DNA of 64,000 nucleotides from Capsicum annuum (GCF_002878395.1 NC_061118.1:131758392-131822391); one strand, 5' to 3'. Numbered from the stretch's first letter, positions 23,354-34,665 are shown. Notes: generated by a model from the letters alone, not told the origin. Translations and numbers: made by a program.

Positions 23354-24190
23354 AGCCGGTGTGCCCCTGATTTATGGAGTTGACAATAAAGTCCCAGCTA
23401 TACATAGATCAGACATTGAGAAGTTGAAACATGACTCAAAGTTGAAAATACGTGTCACCAAGCCTTGAGCTTATCAAACTCAATCTGCACCAACTCCCGA
23501 TGCTATAGAAATTCCCGTAGGTATGCCTTTGCCCATCACCACTTATGTGCCACTTGAGTACATGCCCCTGAGTACATCTACAGGTTCAGGTTCTGCACAG
23601 TCTATGGGTGGAGCAGATTTTGTTGAATACAAGTTAACGCAGGAAAATTTTGCAAAATCAGTGAAGCTGCAAAAGAGGTTTCAAAGATAGTTAGATAAAT
23701 GGGCGTCAGAATTTAAGCCTTTTGTTGATGGAATTGTAGCTGAAGAAATCCGTCCATTTCAAACTATTCAAGCTAGGATGGACAACATGGAGCACTGCAT
23801 CAACAAAAGGGTAGATGCACTGTCCCTCCCTAATCTTGCCAAGCTTATGGTTGAATTTGAGCAGGCGAAGGATGATATAGTAGAGTTAAAGGGAAGGCAG
23901 CCACAACAGACTATTTTTGACCTATCCTTAGTGGTGAGTGATGATAATTAAGGCATTGTGGACCTAATGGGAAGACCTATGAAAGACAAAGAAAAGCAGC
24001 ACATTGATGAATGAGCTACAAGGAAAGCTGAAAAGAGGAGAAAGAGGGCAGAAATAAAACTAGAGAAAAAGAAAAACATAATTTGAAAAGAGCTCAAAAG
24101 AAATTAAAGAAAGATGAAGAAAGGAGAAAAAAGAAAGAGGAAGATGAATTAGCTGGAGTATCTACTAGTGTTGCCCCAGCAAGGGGACAA
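23354..24190 (+). pseudogene. C-terminal part of the 3' ORF of element A
   Basis: Broken frames reading PTPDAIEIPVGMPLPITTYV, ENFAKSVKLQKRFQ, and finally a strongly charged Lys/Glu-rich stretch (about 24,010-24,150) compatible with a coiled coil. Many plant Athila/Tat elements carry a similar long ORF downstream of pol; its function is not established. Confidence 0.55.
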
Positions 24191-24926
24191 AGTTCAGCAT
24201 TAGTCTGAGAGTTGATTTCTCCGAACTAGGAGGGTATGGTTTAAGTGCCCCTACTACCATAGGGGCCAACATTGAACCAGGTGAGGACACAGGGTCCTCA
24301 CCATACTTCACAGATACCTCAAATGAATAAGAGGCAATACAAGTATACCCATTTTTCTGTACTTTAATTTAATACTTTGAGGACAATGCATATGTTTTTA
24401 TGTGGGGTTGGCAAACTTGTATAGAGTTGATGCAAATCTTAAGAATAGTAGAATGAGTGTGACTCAGTTTCCATTGTGTGTGCGAGTATTTGTATTAGTT
24501 CTTACATAGTATAGTACCTAGAACTTGCCTGGTTCAATTGATGTTTTTCTGTAGTTGATGAGATAAGAGGGATAGCAGGCCACCTTGTGCTTTTAGTCCA
24601 CTTAGACAAAGTAATTAACCCTACCAAAAATAATTTTCCATTTTTGAATCCTTATTTGAGCCTTTGTTAATTTTTTTTTCATCACCAAGCATTCTAGTTA
24701 ACTCTCTTTCAGCTGTTGACTCCTAGCTCTGGCCTTGGCCTAGTAATAGGTAATGTGTACCTAAACTTAGGAAAAACACCTAAGTTGAGGGTGGCTATTA
24801 TAGGACTATTAACTACCTAATGGAAAGTTGGTCTAGAATTTGAATTTGAGTATTTGGCCCTGGTCTAGTTAAGACAATGTGCACCTTGACTTATGGCATC
24901 AGACTAAGTTAAGGGTGGTTGATGCT

Positions 24927-24958
<32 letters not shown>

Positions 24959-25513
24959 AAGAAAGGGGAGCGAGAAAAGGGTGAGTGAGCTAGCAAAGCA
25001 ACGGCCTTGGAAAGAAAAATTTGAAGGCAAAGAGAGTTAAAGCCTAGTTCTTAGTCGCTTTTATCCAAAATTCCTTCCTTCCCTAGCCTGATACCTCATT
25101 TGTAGCCTAGAAAAGACCTGCTTGATCTTAGAACACAGATATAAGAGGGGCGTTAGATGATAAAGGAAAGCTTATGGGTGCATGTGCTATGTTGGTTACT
25201 TTTTTTATGAGTGAGAGGGTTTTGATTTGTATCCACAAAATATACTAAGTGGTGGATCTCCTTGTCTGTGAGGGAAAACTGAGTCATACTTAATTTTGTT
25301 GATCTTTGTAGATTCTTGTATCCATGTTGTGTAGATGAATTGAATTTGAAACAATGCTGGGTATAGAATCTGGCATGTTAAACCATATGATTTGGATGAC
25401 AAGTGAATGGCTGTACGAGAAGTGGTTCAGTAGTAAATGCCCGTCATTGTAATGTTCTTGAAATTTGGTGCTGAGTTGCTTGAGGATAAGCAATGATCTT
25501 AAGTTGAGGGTGT
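24191..25513 (+). other. 3' untranslated tail of element A with (TA)n and PPT
   Basis: No coding region. The TA dinucleotide run is at 24,933-24,958. The GTTGAGGGTGGCTA block near 24,785 is shared with B and D. The polypurine tract TTAAGTTGAGGGTGT abuts the LTR at 25,513. Confidence 0.7.
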
Positions 25514-27097
25514 TGATGTTTTGGCTTTTGACAGAACATTTTTCTTCTTTTTCTTGGAAAAATTGCATATTTTCAAGCAACCAAGATTGTATTTAAGGCT
25601 GGTTTTTAGTATTTTAGGGTAAGGAGCCAGCTGAGGGAAAAAACTCAGAAAATTAGAAGAAAAACACTTCTAACGGTCAAAATAGTGGACCGTCAGTCTT
25701 GCGACGGACCACCAACTCAACCGTCAGGTACAAACAAAGTTTATGACTTCAGAAGATCCAGCGATGGCCCATGTGCTGGACCGTCAGTCTTACAATGGAC
25801 CACCACATTGGTTGTATGTGCTAAACAGAACCAGGCATCCTGAAATACTCAGTGACGACCAACATGTGGACTGTCATCTTTGCGACTGACCACCACTTCG
25901 GCCGTTAGGACTATCCAGAACTTGACTCTCAAGAATCATCAGCGACGGTCAAAATGATGGACTGTCAGTCTTGTGATGGACCACCACCTTGACCGTTAGT
26001 TTTATCCATAAAGTGACCTACCAAGATCAGCAACTATGGACCAAATGGTGGACCTTCAACCTTGCAACGAACCACCAATTTGGACGTCACTTTGGATACG
26101 AGTTTTATAATTTTAAATTTTAAATCCTTTTTTTTGGGTAACATATAAATAGCCATTTTTAGGTTTTATTGGACATCTCTTATCTTTTATTAGGGTTTTC
26201 CATACTGAAAATACATTGTTACATAGTTATTCTCTAAGATTCATTGGAGATTTGTGGATCTAGATTCCTTTATCATATTTTCTATTAAAGATTGAAGAAA
26301 AACAATTGTGACTTTTTGTAAGTAAACTTTGAATTAATTTATGAATAACACAATGGTTTCTTTTCTTTCTTGGGTGGAAATGTGTTGCTAAGCTCCCATA
26401 ACTAGGTTTATGGGAGCGTTGATATGAAAAGCTAATTTTGGATTGTGAATCTAGTAGATTCTCATGAGTAATTGATATTGCATAAACTCTTCTTCAGTTT
26501 AATGACTTTTCTTGGTTGCAAACTTGAAAAGTGAGCCCAAGAACAACACTTGTTCAAATAGAAAAGTGCTTGTTGGAAAAATAAAGGGTTTTCATAAATC
26601 TAAAGGCTTTAACCTTTGGATAGAGGGTAGATACCTTAACTGGATCAACCCATGTGAGATTATAGTTGAATTAATATTAGGTTCCTTAAGTTTGAAAGAA
26701 TTAAGATAAGTTACTCATTTAGGTTATGAAACTAATGGGTAAACCATAGAATTTAATTACTCTTGCAATAAGAATTGTTCTTTGGGAATCCACAATAGTT
26801 CACAACCCTAGCTGCTTAAGCATCTTGGTAACCATAACTCTAGTTTGACTTCTCTTATTGAATTACTATTAGCAATATAACCTACAGTTGGATTACTTTC
26901 TATGACAAATATTTGAATATAATTGATAAATCAAAATCCTCCTCTATTTTGGAACCTTGGATCAACAGTCTGGTAACAACCACAATACGTAGTGAACACA
27001 ATTTTCCCTGTGGTATTCGATACCCAACCCAGTTAGGTTCTATATTGGACAGTGACCGCTTACACTTTCTAACAAGAGTTGTAATTTGGGCGTATTA
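25514..27097 (+). repeat. 3' LTR of element A
   Basis: Full-length partner of 10,945-12,530. It ends GGCGTATTA where the partner ends GGCGTATCA, a C-to-T change in the terminal CA. Hairpin array at 25,675-26,095; TATA box 26,144-26,152. Confidence 0.9.
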
Positions 27098-28250
27098 GCC
27101 GTCAAATAGATGACTGATCCAATTATTCCTTTAGATGTATTTTCATCAGTGTCTTTTCTAGATTAGTCTAAATCAAGACTTGTGGATGGACACATTGGAG
27201 TTATATAGGCCTTTCCCTTTTCCATGCCAACTTTTTGATAAGTTTCTTCATATATTTGGTTTGACTAATGAAAGTACCTTTGGGGGTTTGCTTGATTTAT
27301 AATCCCAAGAAAAATGTGAGTTCTCCTATGAGGCTCATTTTATATTTTCCTTTCAGCAGATTACTAAAATTCTCACACAAGGAGATGTTAGGACTACCAA
27401 AAATAATATCGTCAGCATGAATTTGTACAATGAGTAAATTTGAGTAAATCTTTTGGTTGAACTTATTTGTATCATTTTTGCCTCTTTGAAAGTTATTATT
27501 TAACAAAAGAGTACTCAACCTCTCATACCAAGCCTTTGGATCTTGTTTGAGACCGTAGAGTGATTTTGACAATTTAAAACCTCGGTTGGATAATATGGAT
27601 TTTTAAAACCTAGGGGTTGTTTTATAAAAACTTTTTCATGAATAAATCCTTTTAAAAAACATTTGAAGGCAGAAAAAGCTAACAAAATGCGAATTGACTC
27701 TAAACTTTCAACAGGAGTAAAAGTTTCATCATAATCAATAACTTCTTACTGGGAGTAACCTTGAGCTACAAGTCTAGCCTTGTTTTTTATAACCTTACCT
27801 TCTTCGTTCAATTGTTTCTGTATACTCATCTAGTCGAATTACTGAGCAGTTCTTAGATTTCTAAACTAAAGTCCATACTTGATTTCGTTCAAATTAATCC
27901 AATTCTTCCTTCGTAACCTCGACCTAAGATTCATCTTTGATGGCTTCATTAGTTTTCTTAGGTTCGATTTGAGACACAAGGGTAACAAATGCTTGTTTTC
28001 TTAATGAGGCTCTTGTATGCATCCTATCATGTGGATTTTGTATAATAAAATCATTTGGATAGCTAGCATTGTGTCTCCATTCTCTTGGAACACATGTTTA
28101 GGCTACTTCAACTGTGAGAATTAACTTTGGAGTAGTTGTAGTTGACTTATCTTTTGGAAGCTCTGGAGTTGTGATGGCATTGGCTCCGGATTATAGATTA
28201 TTCACCTATTCTTCATCAATACTCAAACTCATTGGAGGGTGATTAGTTTC
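27098..28250 (-). pseudogene. Sirevirus reverse transcriptase (5' piece)
   Basis: Minus-strand blocks in order: SKSLYGLKQDPKAWYERL (about 27,570-27,515; family YGLKQAPRAWYERL) and LLIVQIHADDIIFGSPN (about 27,445-27,395), whose ADD is the Ty1/copia polymerase centre (family YVDDI/ADDI). The 91-codon open frame 27,297-27,572 covers the palm. The upstream part (27,600-28,250) is broken by stops. At 27,098 the frame meets element A and continues at 10,944. Confidence 0.85.
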
Positions 28251-29290
28251 ATAAAATACAACATGAATATATTCTTTAACACATAATGTCCTTTTATTAT
28301 AAGCTCTATAGGCATGACTGGTGGGAGATTACCCAAGAAAAATACTTTTGTCACTTCGTGGATTGAATTTTCCTAGGTTACTCTTACCATTATTGTGGAT
28401 GAAGAATTTTCATCCAAAGGTATGAAAGTAGCTAATATTTGACTTCTTTCCTCTCCAAAACTCATAAGGAGTCTTCTTTAGAATAAGTCTGATAAGGCTT
28501 CTACTGATGATATGATAGGTTGTGCTCACTGCCTCTGCCCAAAAGTGATCTAGAAGGTTGTGTTCTAGTAGCATGGTTCTTGCAGTTTCCTGAAGAGATC
28601 GATTTTTTTGCTCCACCATACTATTTTTTTAAGGAGATTGAGGTGATAAGAAGTTTTAAAAGTATTCATTTTGAGCATAGTATTCCTCCAAAGCTTTATT
28701 TTCAAATTCTCCTCCATGATCACTGTGAACATAGGTGATGAAGTGTCATTCTTCTCTTTGCACTTTTTGACAAAAAATCTTAAAGTTTTTGAAAGACTTA
28801 TATTTATGAGTAAGATACATTACCTAGGTAAAATGAGAATAATCATCAACAATAATGAAAATACATCTTTTTCCACTAATACTTGCGGTCTTGGTGGGAC
28901 CAAATAAATCCATGTGTATTATTTGAAGGGGTTTGGTAGTAGAGACAATGCCTTTGACTTTGAATGAAGTATGAGCCTGTTTACCCAATTGGTAGGCATC
29001 ACAGATGTGATCCTTCTCAAACTTGAGTTTTGGCAGACCTTTCACCAGTTCCATTCTGGAGAGTTTATCAATGATATGCATACTAGTATGTCCAAGCTTT
29101 CTGTACCACAACAAAGTATCATTGGTTTGTACAGTGAGGCAGGTCAAAGTGGTAAAATCAAGACTACTTAAAATATAAATATTATCAACACGTTCACCAA
29201 TATGAGAAATGTCTCTTTTATTATGTTTGATGGAGCAGCTTTCATCTTTGAAGGAGACTCCAAATCTATTATCACTCAAGTGACTGATAC
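28251..29290 (-). pseudogene. Sirevirus integrase
   Basis: The zinc domain with LWYRKLGHTSMHIIDKL and FEKDHICDAYQLGKQ (about 29,125-28,985) gives the H-H-C-(C) pattern, with the last Cys altered. Then PLQIIHMDLFGPTKT (first catalytic Asp region, about 28,930) and MVEQKNRSLQETARTML (28,619 down; the Glu of VEQKNR is the third DDE residue). It inserts element DNA into chromosomes. Broken by frameshifts near 28,820 and 28,620. Confidence 0.85.
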
Positions 29291-29720
29291 TGAGCAGGTT
29301 GTGTTTGAGTATGTCTATGAGATATACTTCAATGAGTTTGCATGAGGAATTGAGCTTTACTAAGCCAACTTTGGTTACATCGACTTTCGCATTATCATCA
29401 AATCTGACTGATCCTCCTTCTAATTTCTTTAGTGAACAGAAATTTTTCTTCTTTCTGGTCATACGTCTGGAACCTCCGTTATCAATAACCCATATTTCTT
29501 TTTTATATCTTTTGCAGATGTGTTCCTATAAAATAAGAAAATCAATTTTGTTTAGGTACCCAAGCGGTCTTGGGTCCTTGAAGGTTAGAGGTACTTCCTT
29601 AAAGCCTCCAAACACACACACCTTTAGACCTTTGCCTACAGTTGTGTGATTTGTGCCCTTTCTATCCATAAGTATAGAAGACAGGTCCTTGAAAGGAGAA
29701 AGAGGTTTTGGCTGATTTAA
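29291..29720 (-). pseudogene. Sirevirus protease
   Basis: IDNGGSRRMTRKK (about 29,500-29,455) is the active-site block, with family pattern DSGCSRHMT. The adjoining SVRFDDNAKVDVTKVG and LVKLNSSCKLIEVYLIDILKHNLLS blocks follow. A truncated second copy is at 3,870-4,340. Confidence 0.8.
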
Positions 29721-31111
29721 ATAATCTTGATGAGAAACTTAAGTTTGTTTTAAAAGAGTTTGATCTAACAAAATTACGACTTGGTGATTTCTTATTTCTA
29801 TTTAATTGTATTCTTACGTCATTAACTTCTTCTTGAAGCAAGTTAATTTCGATTTGACATGCTTTATTTTAACTTGATAGTTCCTTCGTTCCTCTTCAAG
29901 TTTTTGTTTAAGTTGAGCTTCCCAATTTTTCTTTTCTTGAGCAAGTTTATTGTACTTATCGATAAGCTTTTGAAGTTCATCAGTTCTCATATCTAGATTT
30001 GATTCAAGGATGTTACAGTTATGTCAGTTGTGTGGTCTTACTTCGTTTGATTCTACTTTTGCCATGACGCACATATTGGCTACTTTTATTTCTTCCTCGG
30101 TGTCATCTTCATCACTCCAAGCCCCAAAATTTTTGTTTCTTCTAGATGATGTTCTTTTCAATTTTGGACAGTTTTGTTTAAAGTGACCTGGTCTCCCAAA
30201 GTGATAACACGGTCATCATTCCTTGTCAATTTATTATTTTTGACTCCTTATGGTCTCTGTGTCTTTGTTTCAAGATCTGCCTTACTCCGCAGTTCATGAG
30301 AGACATTCCTTCATTATTGGCTTCTTCTAGGAATTCTTCCTCTTCAATTAATACATCATTAGAAGCTATTGGTTTATTTTTCGTCTTTGTTGTACCTATT
30401 GATATAATTTTATTCATAAGCAATGAGATTACCTTGTAGTTCATCATATGTCATGTTGTGGAGGTCTTCGACTTCTAGGATGGCATCCTCGATTTTCCAT
30501 GCTTTAGGAAGGCTTTTGACAAGCTTTTGGACTTGCAGGATGTGTGGATAGATCATCCCTAATGATTTTAGCTCACATTCAATCTTGATGAATCTGGCAA
30601 ACATCTATTCCACGTTTTTATTTTCTTCCATTTTGAACAGCTCGTATTCATTGATCAGAGCAGTGATTTTTGACTTTTTGACCTTGGTGATCCCTTCATA
30701 GTTTAATTCTAGTTTTTCCCACATATCCTTTACGATTTCATAGGTTGATATTCTGTTGTATTCTTCTTCACTTATTGCATATAGGAGTAAACTTATAGCT
30801 CGTGCATTATTTTGAACTACCTCTTTTTTGTTCTTTGGTGACTTCAAAATTTTTCAGATCCTCTACATCCGTACTGCTGATTCTTTGTCCTTGTCATTAA
30901 CCTTCTATTTTTCCTATATTCCTGGAATTGTCTTAGGACCCATCTTAAAGACAACCCATGCTTGGAAGTCATTGGACTTGACGAAGATTCTGAATTTATT
31001 CTTCCAGTTGGAGTTGCGTTGTCCATTAAAGTATTGTGGTCTTATGGAGGAGTGACCATCTTGAAGGAGAGCACCTATAATTTGGTAGTTTACCATTTGA
31101 TCTTTACTCAC
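29721..31111 (-). pseudogene. Sirevirus gag, unit 1
   Basis: Starts MSKDQMVNYQIIG at 31,111 just after the PBS. PQYFNGQRNSNWKNKFRIF, then AISEEEYNRISTYEIVKDMW and EGITKVKKSKITALINEYE, match the UBN2 Gag domain of copia elements. The zinc knuckle CYHFGRPGHFKQNC (about 30,210) has its second Cys replaced by Phe. Interrupted by stops. Collinear with 5,800-4,300 in the second unit. Confidence 0.85.
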
Positions 31112-31140
31112 GTGCGGTTAAGTAACACTTGTATGTGAAA

Positions 31141-31155
31141 CCTACTCTAATACCA
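31141..31155 (-). other. Primer-binding site of Sirevirus unit 1
   Basis: Minus-strand TGGTATTAGAGTAGG beside the LTR end; the initiator tRNA-Met type of copia elements is TGGTATCAGAGC. Confidence 0.8.
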
Positions 31156-31157
31156 AT

Positions 31158-32040
31158 TGAAATTCAAGAGGGGGGTGTATTGAAAAATTTCCTTGAGTCG
31201 ACTGTTGAGCCTTCACAGTTGACTTACCTGCAAAACACTATACTTAACAAGTCAGATTATATTTAACCAAACAGGTAAGTAAATAAGTAATTTAAGATAG
31301 AAACATGAAGATTTAACCTGGTTCGAAACACTAATGTGATGCCTACTTCCAGTCCCCTTGGGTATCAAGGTTTTCTTAGATCTTTACAAAGTAGAGTCTG
31401 GGTACATTGATGGTAAACAAGTTTTGAAAACTTATTTTTTTAAGATCTTATGAAACAACTTTGATTGGTATGACAAAGTTGACACGACCTATTCTTGTGT
31501 AACTATTGTAAAATAAGAAGTACAAAGCTTTGTGAGACTAAGATTGAGACACACTAAGATTCTCCTTAAAGTTGCATAAGTTCTTCGATCTATAGTCTTC
31601 TCTTTTATACTCTTCAGCTTCTTCGGGTTCTATTCTTCATAAGGAAATCCAAGAGATTTCTTCTCAATCAAGGATTTTAGTTTATTCCTGGATTGAGGGA
31701 TGACACCATAAAGTATGTCCATACGTGATACAGCCTTCACAGCCATACATGTCCATATCAGATATGTCCATGTAGAGGGTGTGGTCTTCTTTTCCTTTTT
31801 TCTCTTGTCTTGATTGATTCTTTTGCCATAAATCTGGGAAGCAAATAATCTTCGTGATTAATACTTTTCCTATCTTGGTGTCGGCTTTCTTGTGAGTGAA
31901 TGATTGCTTCCTTTCTTGGATATTTTGGATTGATTTCTTAGGGATCTTTTTTGATCTTCTGTATCTTCAGTGTATCCTGCAAGATTTTTTTTATTAGTTT
32001 GTCCTTATTAAAACATATAGTGAGAAATATGGGGCTAACA
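31158..32040 (-). repeat. 5' LTR of the Sirevirus dimer
   Basis: 883 bp, minus-strand start TGTTAGCCCC and end TTTCA. It aligns with the middle LTR along its length. A TATAAAAG box lies on minus at 31,602-31,609. Flanked by GCAAC at 32,041-32,045. Confidence 0.9.
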
Positions 32041-32045
32041 GCAAC
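32041..32045. repeat. Target-site duplication GCAAC, right end of Sirevirus dimer
   Basis: Pairs with 3,352-3,356, about 28.7 kb away. Confidence 0.8.
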
Positions 32046-32149
32046 ATCGTCATGAATGTGATTTGGTCGCAAAGTCAATGTCAATATCAACATGTTAAAA
32101 GCTGACATATAGGCATCATTATAGGAATTAAGTGTTGTTTTAATCAAGG

Positions 32150-32347
32150 AAATATTATGCTTGTTGTACTCTTTTTCCCTTGATCGAAGTTTTGTCCCTC
32201 TGAGTTTTTCTGATAAGGTTTTTAATGAGCAACGGAAAATGTGTAATGCTAAATATGTGTACTCTATTTTCTTTACTAGAATTTTTTTCCCATAAAGTTT
32301 TTTAAGGTTTTAATGAGACACATTATTTATGGACATCCAAGGAAGAA
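32150..32347 (+). mobile_element. 3' non-coding end of a different copia element
   Basis: Contains TTTTGTCCCTCTGAGTTTTT, GGTTTTTAATGAG (twice) and GGACATCCAAGGAAGAA just before a TGTTATAAAATA start. This is the usual 3' tail of Tork/Ale-like plant copia elements (family: GACATCCAAGGGGGAGTGTTAT). Confidence 0.65.
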
Positions 32348-32639
32348 TGTTATAAAATAATATTTATGTGGATGTCCATAGCTCCTAAGAAGTTACTCCT
32401 CTTCAACTCCACAACCATCATTATTTATATAACTCTCACCCCTTAACATCCCCCATAATCTTCTTTGTTAATGCTTATTCCTGACAATCTTTTGTATGCC
32501 TCTATGAATATTATAAATAGAGACATAGGAGAAATATTATATAGAGTTGATTCTTGGAAGAAATAATATTACTCTCCTCTCTTGCCTTCTTATTTTTTTT
32601 ATATACTTCTTATGCTACTCTTTTAGATTAATTTTAACA
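32348..32639 (+). repeat. 3' LTR of that copia element
   Basis: 292 bp from TGTTATAAAAT to TTTTAACA, with TATA box TATAAATAG at 32,512-32,520. The rest of the element is not seen to the left, where the Sirevirus dimer begins. Confidence 0.6.
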
Positions 32640-33146
32640 TCTTTAATAAATTTAACAATAATTTTTTCATCACTATAACGTCGAAATCAATCACATCATG
32701 ATTGATTATCATGAATCTATATATGCAATATTTATTAACATGCAACAGAAAATCTTAAACCTTTCTTTTTTCTTTTTTTCCAAATCAAATGGCACAATCT
32801 TAGCAAGTTGCCCCCATACTTTCAAATATTTTATAATAGGGAATAACTTCGTCATAGTTGACAAACTCTTCTATTTTGCAGGTAACATACAAATTTGTAC
32901 ATCAAAATATATCAAGAGCTTCATCTTAATATTCAAAACTATTTTGAATAATAAGACCAAGTAAAATATCACTTAGAAAAAATTGTCTTGACATAACTCT
33001 AGTTGGACACTATAACCCCCACATTTTCAAAACATTTAAAGTAGGAAAAATAATAGTTGTATAACTCAAAACTAACGTGCCAACAATTACGCAAGTCGAT
33101 CAATTAAACACTAATCTAGCACTTAAAAATGTTTGGAAAACTAATA
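32640..33146. other. AT-rich anonymous DNA
   Basis: I find no domain in the short frame at 32,698-32,964 and no element ends. Nothing else is supportable. Confidence 0.5.
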
Positions 33147-33376
33147 CTCCCTCTGTCCCATTTTATGTGTTGCCTTTTGATCGGGCACGAAATTTAAGAA
33201 ATAAGTGACGACTTTGTAAAGTTTACAAATTTGTCCCTCTTAAAGTTGCTTTAATATTTACTTTTTAGTTGTCTTTTCTTATTAAGTGAGACCTATAGAG
33301 GATAAAATGGGATTGATGCCATTAAATAAATACCAAATAAGAAAAGATGACATTCTTTTTGGAACGACGAATGGAG
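33147..33376. mobile_element. Stowaway-like MITE
   Basis: 230 bp, left end CTCCCTCTGTCCC, right end reading CTCCATTCGTC on the opposite strand, flanked by TA on both sides (33,145-33,146 and 33,377-33,378). The size and ends match Stowaway MITEs mobilised by Tc1/mariner transposases. The right TIR is partly decayed. Confidence 0.8.
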
Positions 33377-33378
33377 TA

Positions 33379-34331
33379 TTAAAAATACCACCTCACATGT
33401 TTTTAATATAAAATAAACTAAGTAGACTCTAAGCCAACATGTCACAATCATATGAATTAGTCAAGTAATTATAAGTATTAGCATTTTCATCTTGAAAAAT
33501 TTTTAGCCACAAATAAATCGTGCTTACAATACTCACTACACATAAGAATATTATAATTGTTAACACCTTATGATCAGACTCAAATAAAATCTTTGCAATT
33601 GTTTTTCAAATAATCTCATAAATATCAGGTTGGTTTAAATATTACCATCTCTATACCATCTCAATTAACACCACTATTTCATATGTGAGTTTAATAAGAA
33701 GAATTTTTCATTCTAAGAACTTAGGTAGGTCTAGAACCACCAACATGTATAAATCATTCTTCTTCGACGTGGGTGTAAAATACGAATTTAAATTTGTTGC
33801 TTAGTAGCATTAAAGTCTAATACCTAGCATTTCACATATTAGTCACAAGTTTCACTTTGGAGAAATGACCATAATAATTTATATCATCCACTGACTCAAA
33901 TAAATTTACTAAGCGAGATTATCATAACCTCAAATCCCTCAAATCTTCTTCTATATTGAGGGATATGATCACTTAATTTGCTACACACAAAAATAATTAT
34001 ACATTAATACTACATGAGAGTCCTATTAACCCCCCTCCGAACTACTTTAAATTGGAATATTAACCCCTTAGATATTGAGTTGGCATAAAGAGTGTATTTC
34101 ACTCTCTCAAAGAGAGTGATTGACTTTTTTCTTATATTTGTCTTTTAATTTTCATTATCTTCCTCTTTATTTATTTTTTCTCTATTTTTTCCTAGCTTCC
34201 CCTTCTTTATTTATTTTTTCTCTATTTTTTCCTAGCTTCCCCTTCTGGAATTTATCCCCTAATTAACTCTATTTTTCCATCTTAATTAACCCTTAATCTA
34301 AACAACCCACATGTTAGAAAGACAACCATAT
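33379..34331. other. AT-rich anonymous DNA left of the pararetrovirus
   Basis: No supportable gene. A 40-bp unit (CTTTATTTATTTTTTCTCTA and following) is duplicated in tandem at 34,165-34,246. The viral sequence begins at 34,332. Confidence 0.5.
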
Positions 34332-34653
34332 GATTAACAGAAATACTCATGAAAAGAGAATTTAATTGAATATTTTAGAACAAAAAATACAGAATATTTA
34401 GAATACCTCCAAATTAATATACAAGAATTACAAAGACTAAAAGAAAAAACTAAAGAATATTACAGTAAAGCATTTAATCAAATACCAGCTAATCACCCCC
34501 CAAGATATGAACATTAATAAAATTAAAATAAATACACGAAAAATAAAAATGTTTAGAGAAGTTAAGAAATATCCACGCACAACTAAAAATAGATCCATTA
34601 GAGCTATAATAGATCTATTTAAGTTACCCAAGTTATCCGCACCCCCCTACAAT
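34332..34653 (+). repeat. Left copy of the EPRV terminal direct repeat
   Basis: Nearly identical to 43,067-43,386 (offset 8,735). It ends exactly where the PBS begins. It contains the 3' part of small ORF b2 and the start of a further small frame at 34,507, which here has a one-base insertion relative to the right copy. Confidence 0.9.
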
Positions 34654-34665
34654 TGGTATAAAAGC
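34654..34665 (+). other. Minus-strand primer-binding site of the EPRV (tRNA-Met type)
   Basis: TGGTATAAAAGC matches 10 of 12 bases of the caulimovirid initiator-tRNA-Met site TGGTATCAGAGC. It immediately follows the left repeat; no second copy follows the right repeat. Confidence 0.75.

Larger units (their letters stand above)
10945..27097 (+). mobile_element. Athila-lineage Ty3/gypsy element A, inserted in the Sirevirus RT
   Basis: 5' LTR 10,945-12,530; decayed tRNA-Asp PBS; gag from 12,729; interruption by element B at 14,448-20,322; gag end, protease, RT, RNase H and integrase zinc domain to about 23,120; a 3' ORF; 3' tail; PPT (TTAAGTTGAGGGTGT, ending 25,513); 3' LTR 25,514-27,097. The LTRs are 1,586 and 1,584 bp. 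Flanks are GTCAT and GCCGT, which differ by two transitions, as expected of a CpG-containing TSD after deamination. The integrase core is missing. Confidence 0.9.
3357..32040 (-). mobile_element. Sirevirus-type Ty1/copia tandem dimer, heavily nested
   Basis: In transcription order (right to left): 5' LTR 31,158-32,040; PBS; gag, protease, integrase and RT to 27,098; interruption by element A; rest of RT and RNase H to about 10,330; a 3' ORF region to 6,721 with a solo LTR; middle LTR 5,824-6,720; PBS and a second gag-protease to about 3,835; then a deletion junction into the second half of a terminal LTR ending at 3,357. The extreme ends are flanked by identical GCAAC (3,352-3,356 and 32,041-32,045). 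The middle LTR has a PPT-like AAATTGGAGAT on its upstream side and a PBS-like sequence on its downstream side, so it serves both units. Confidence 0.8.
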
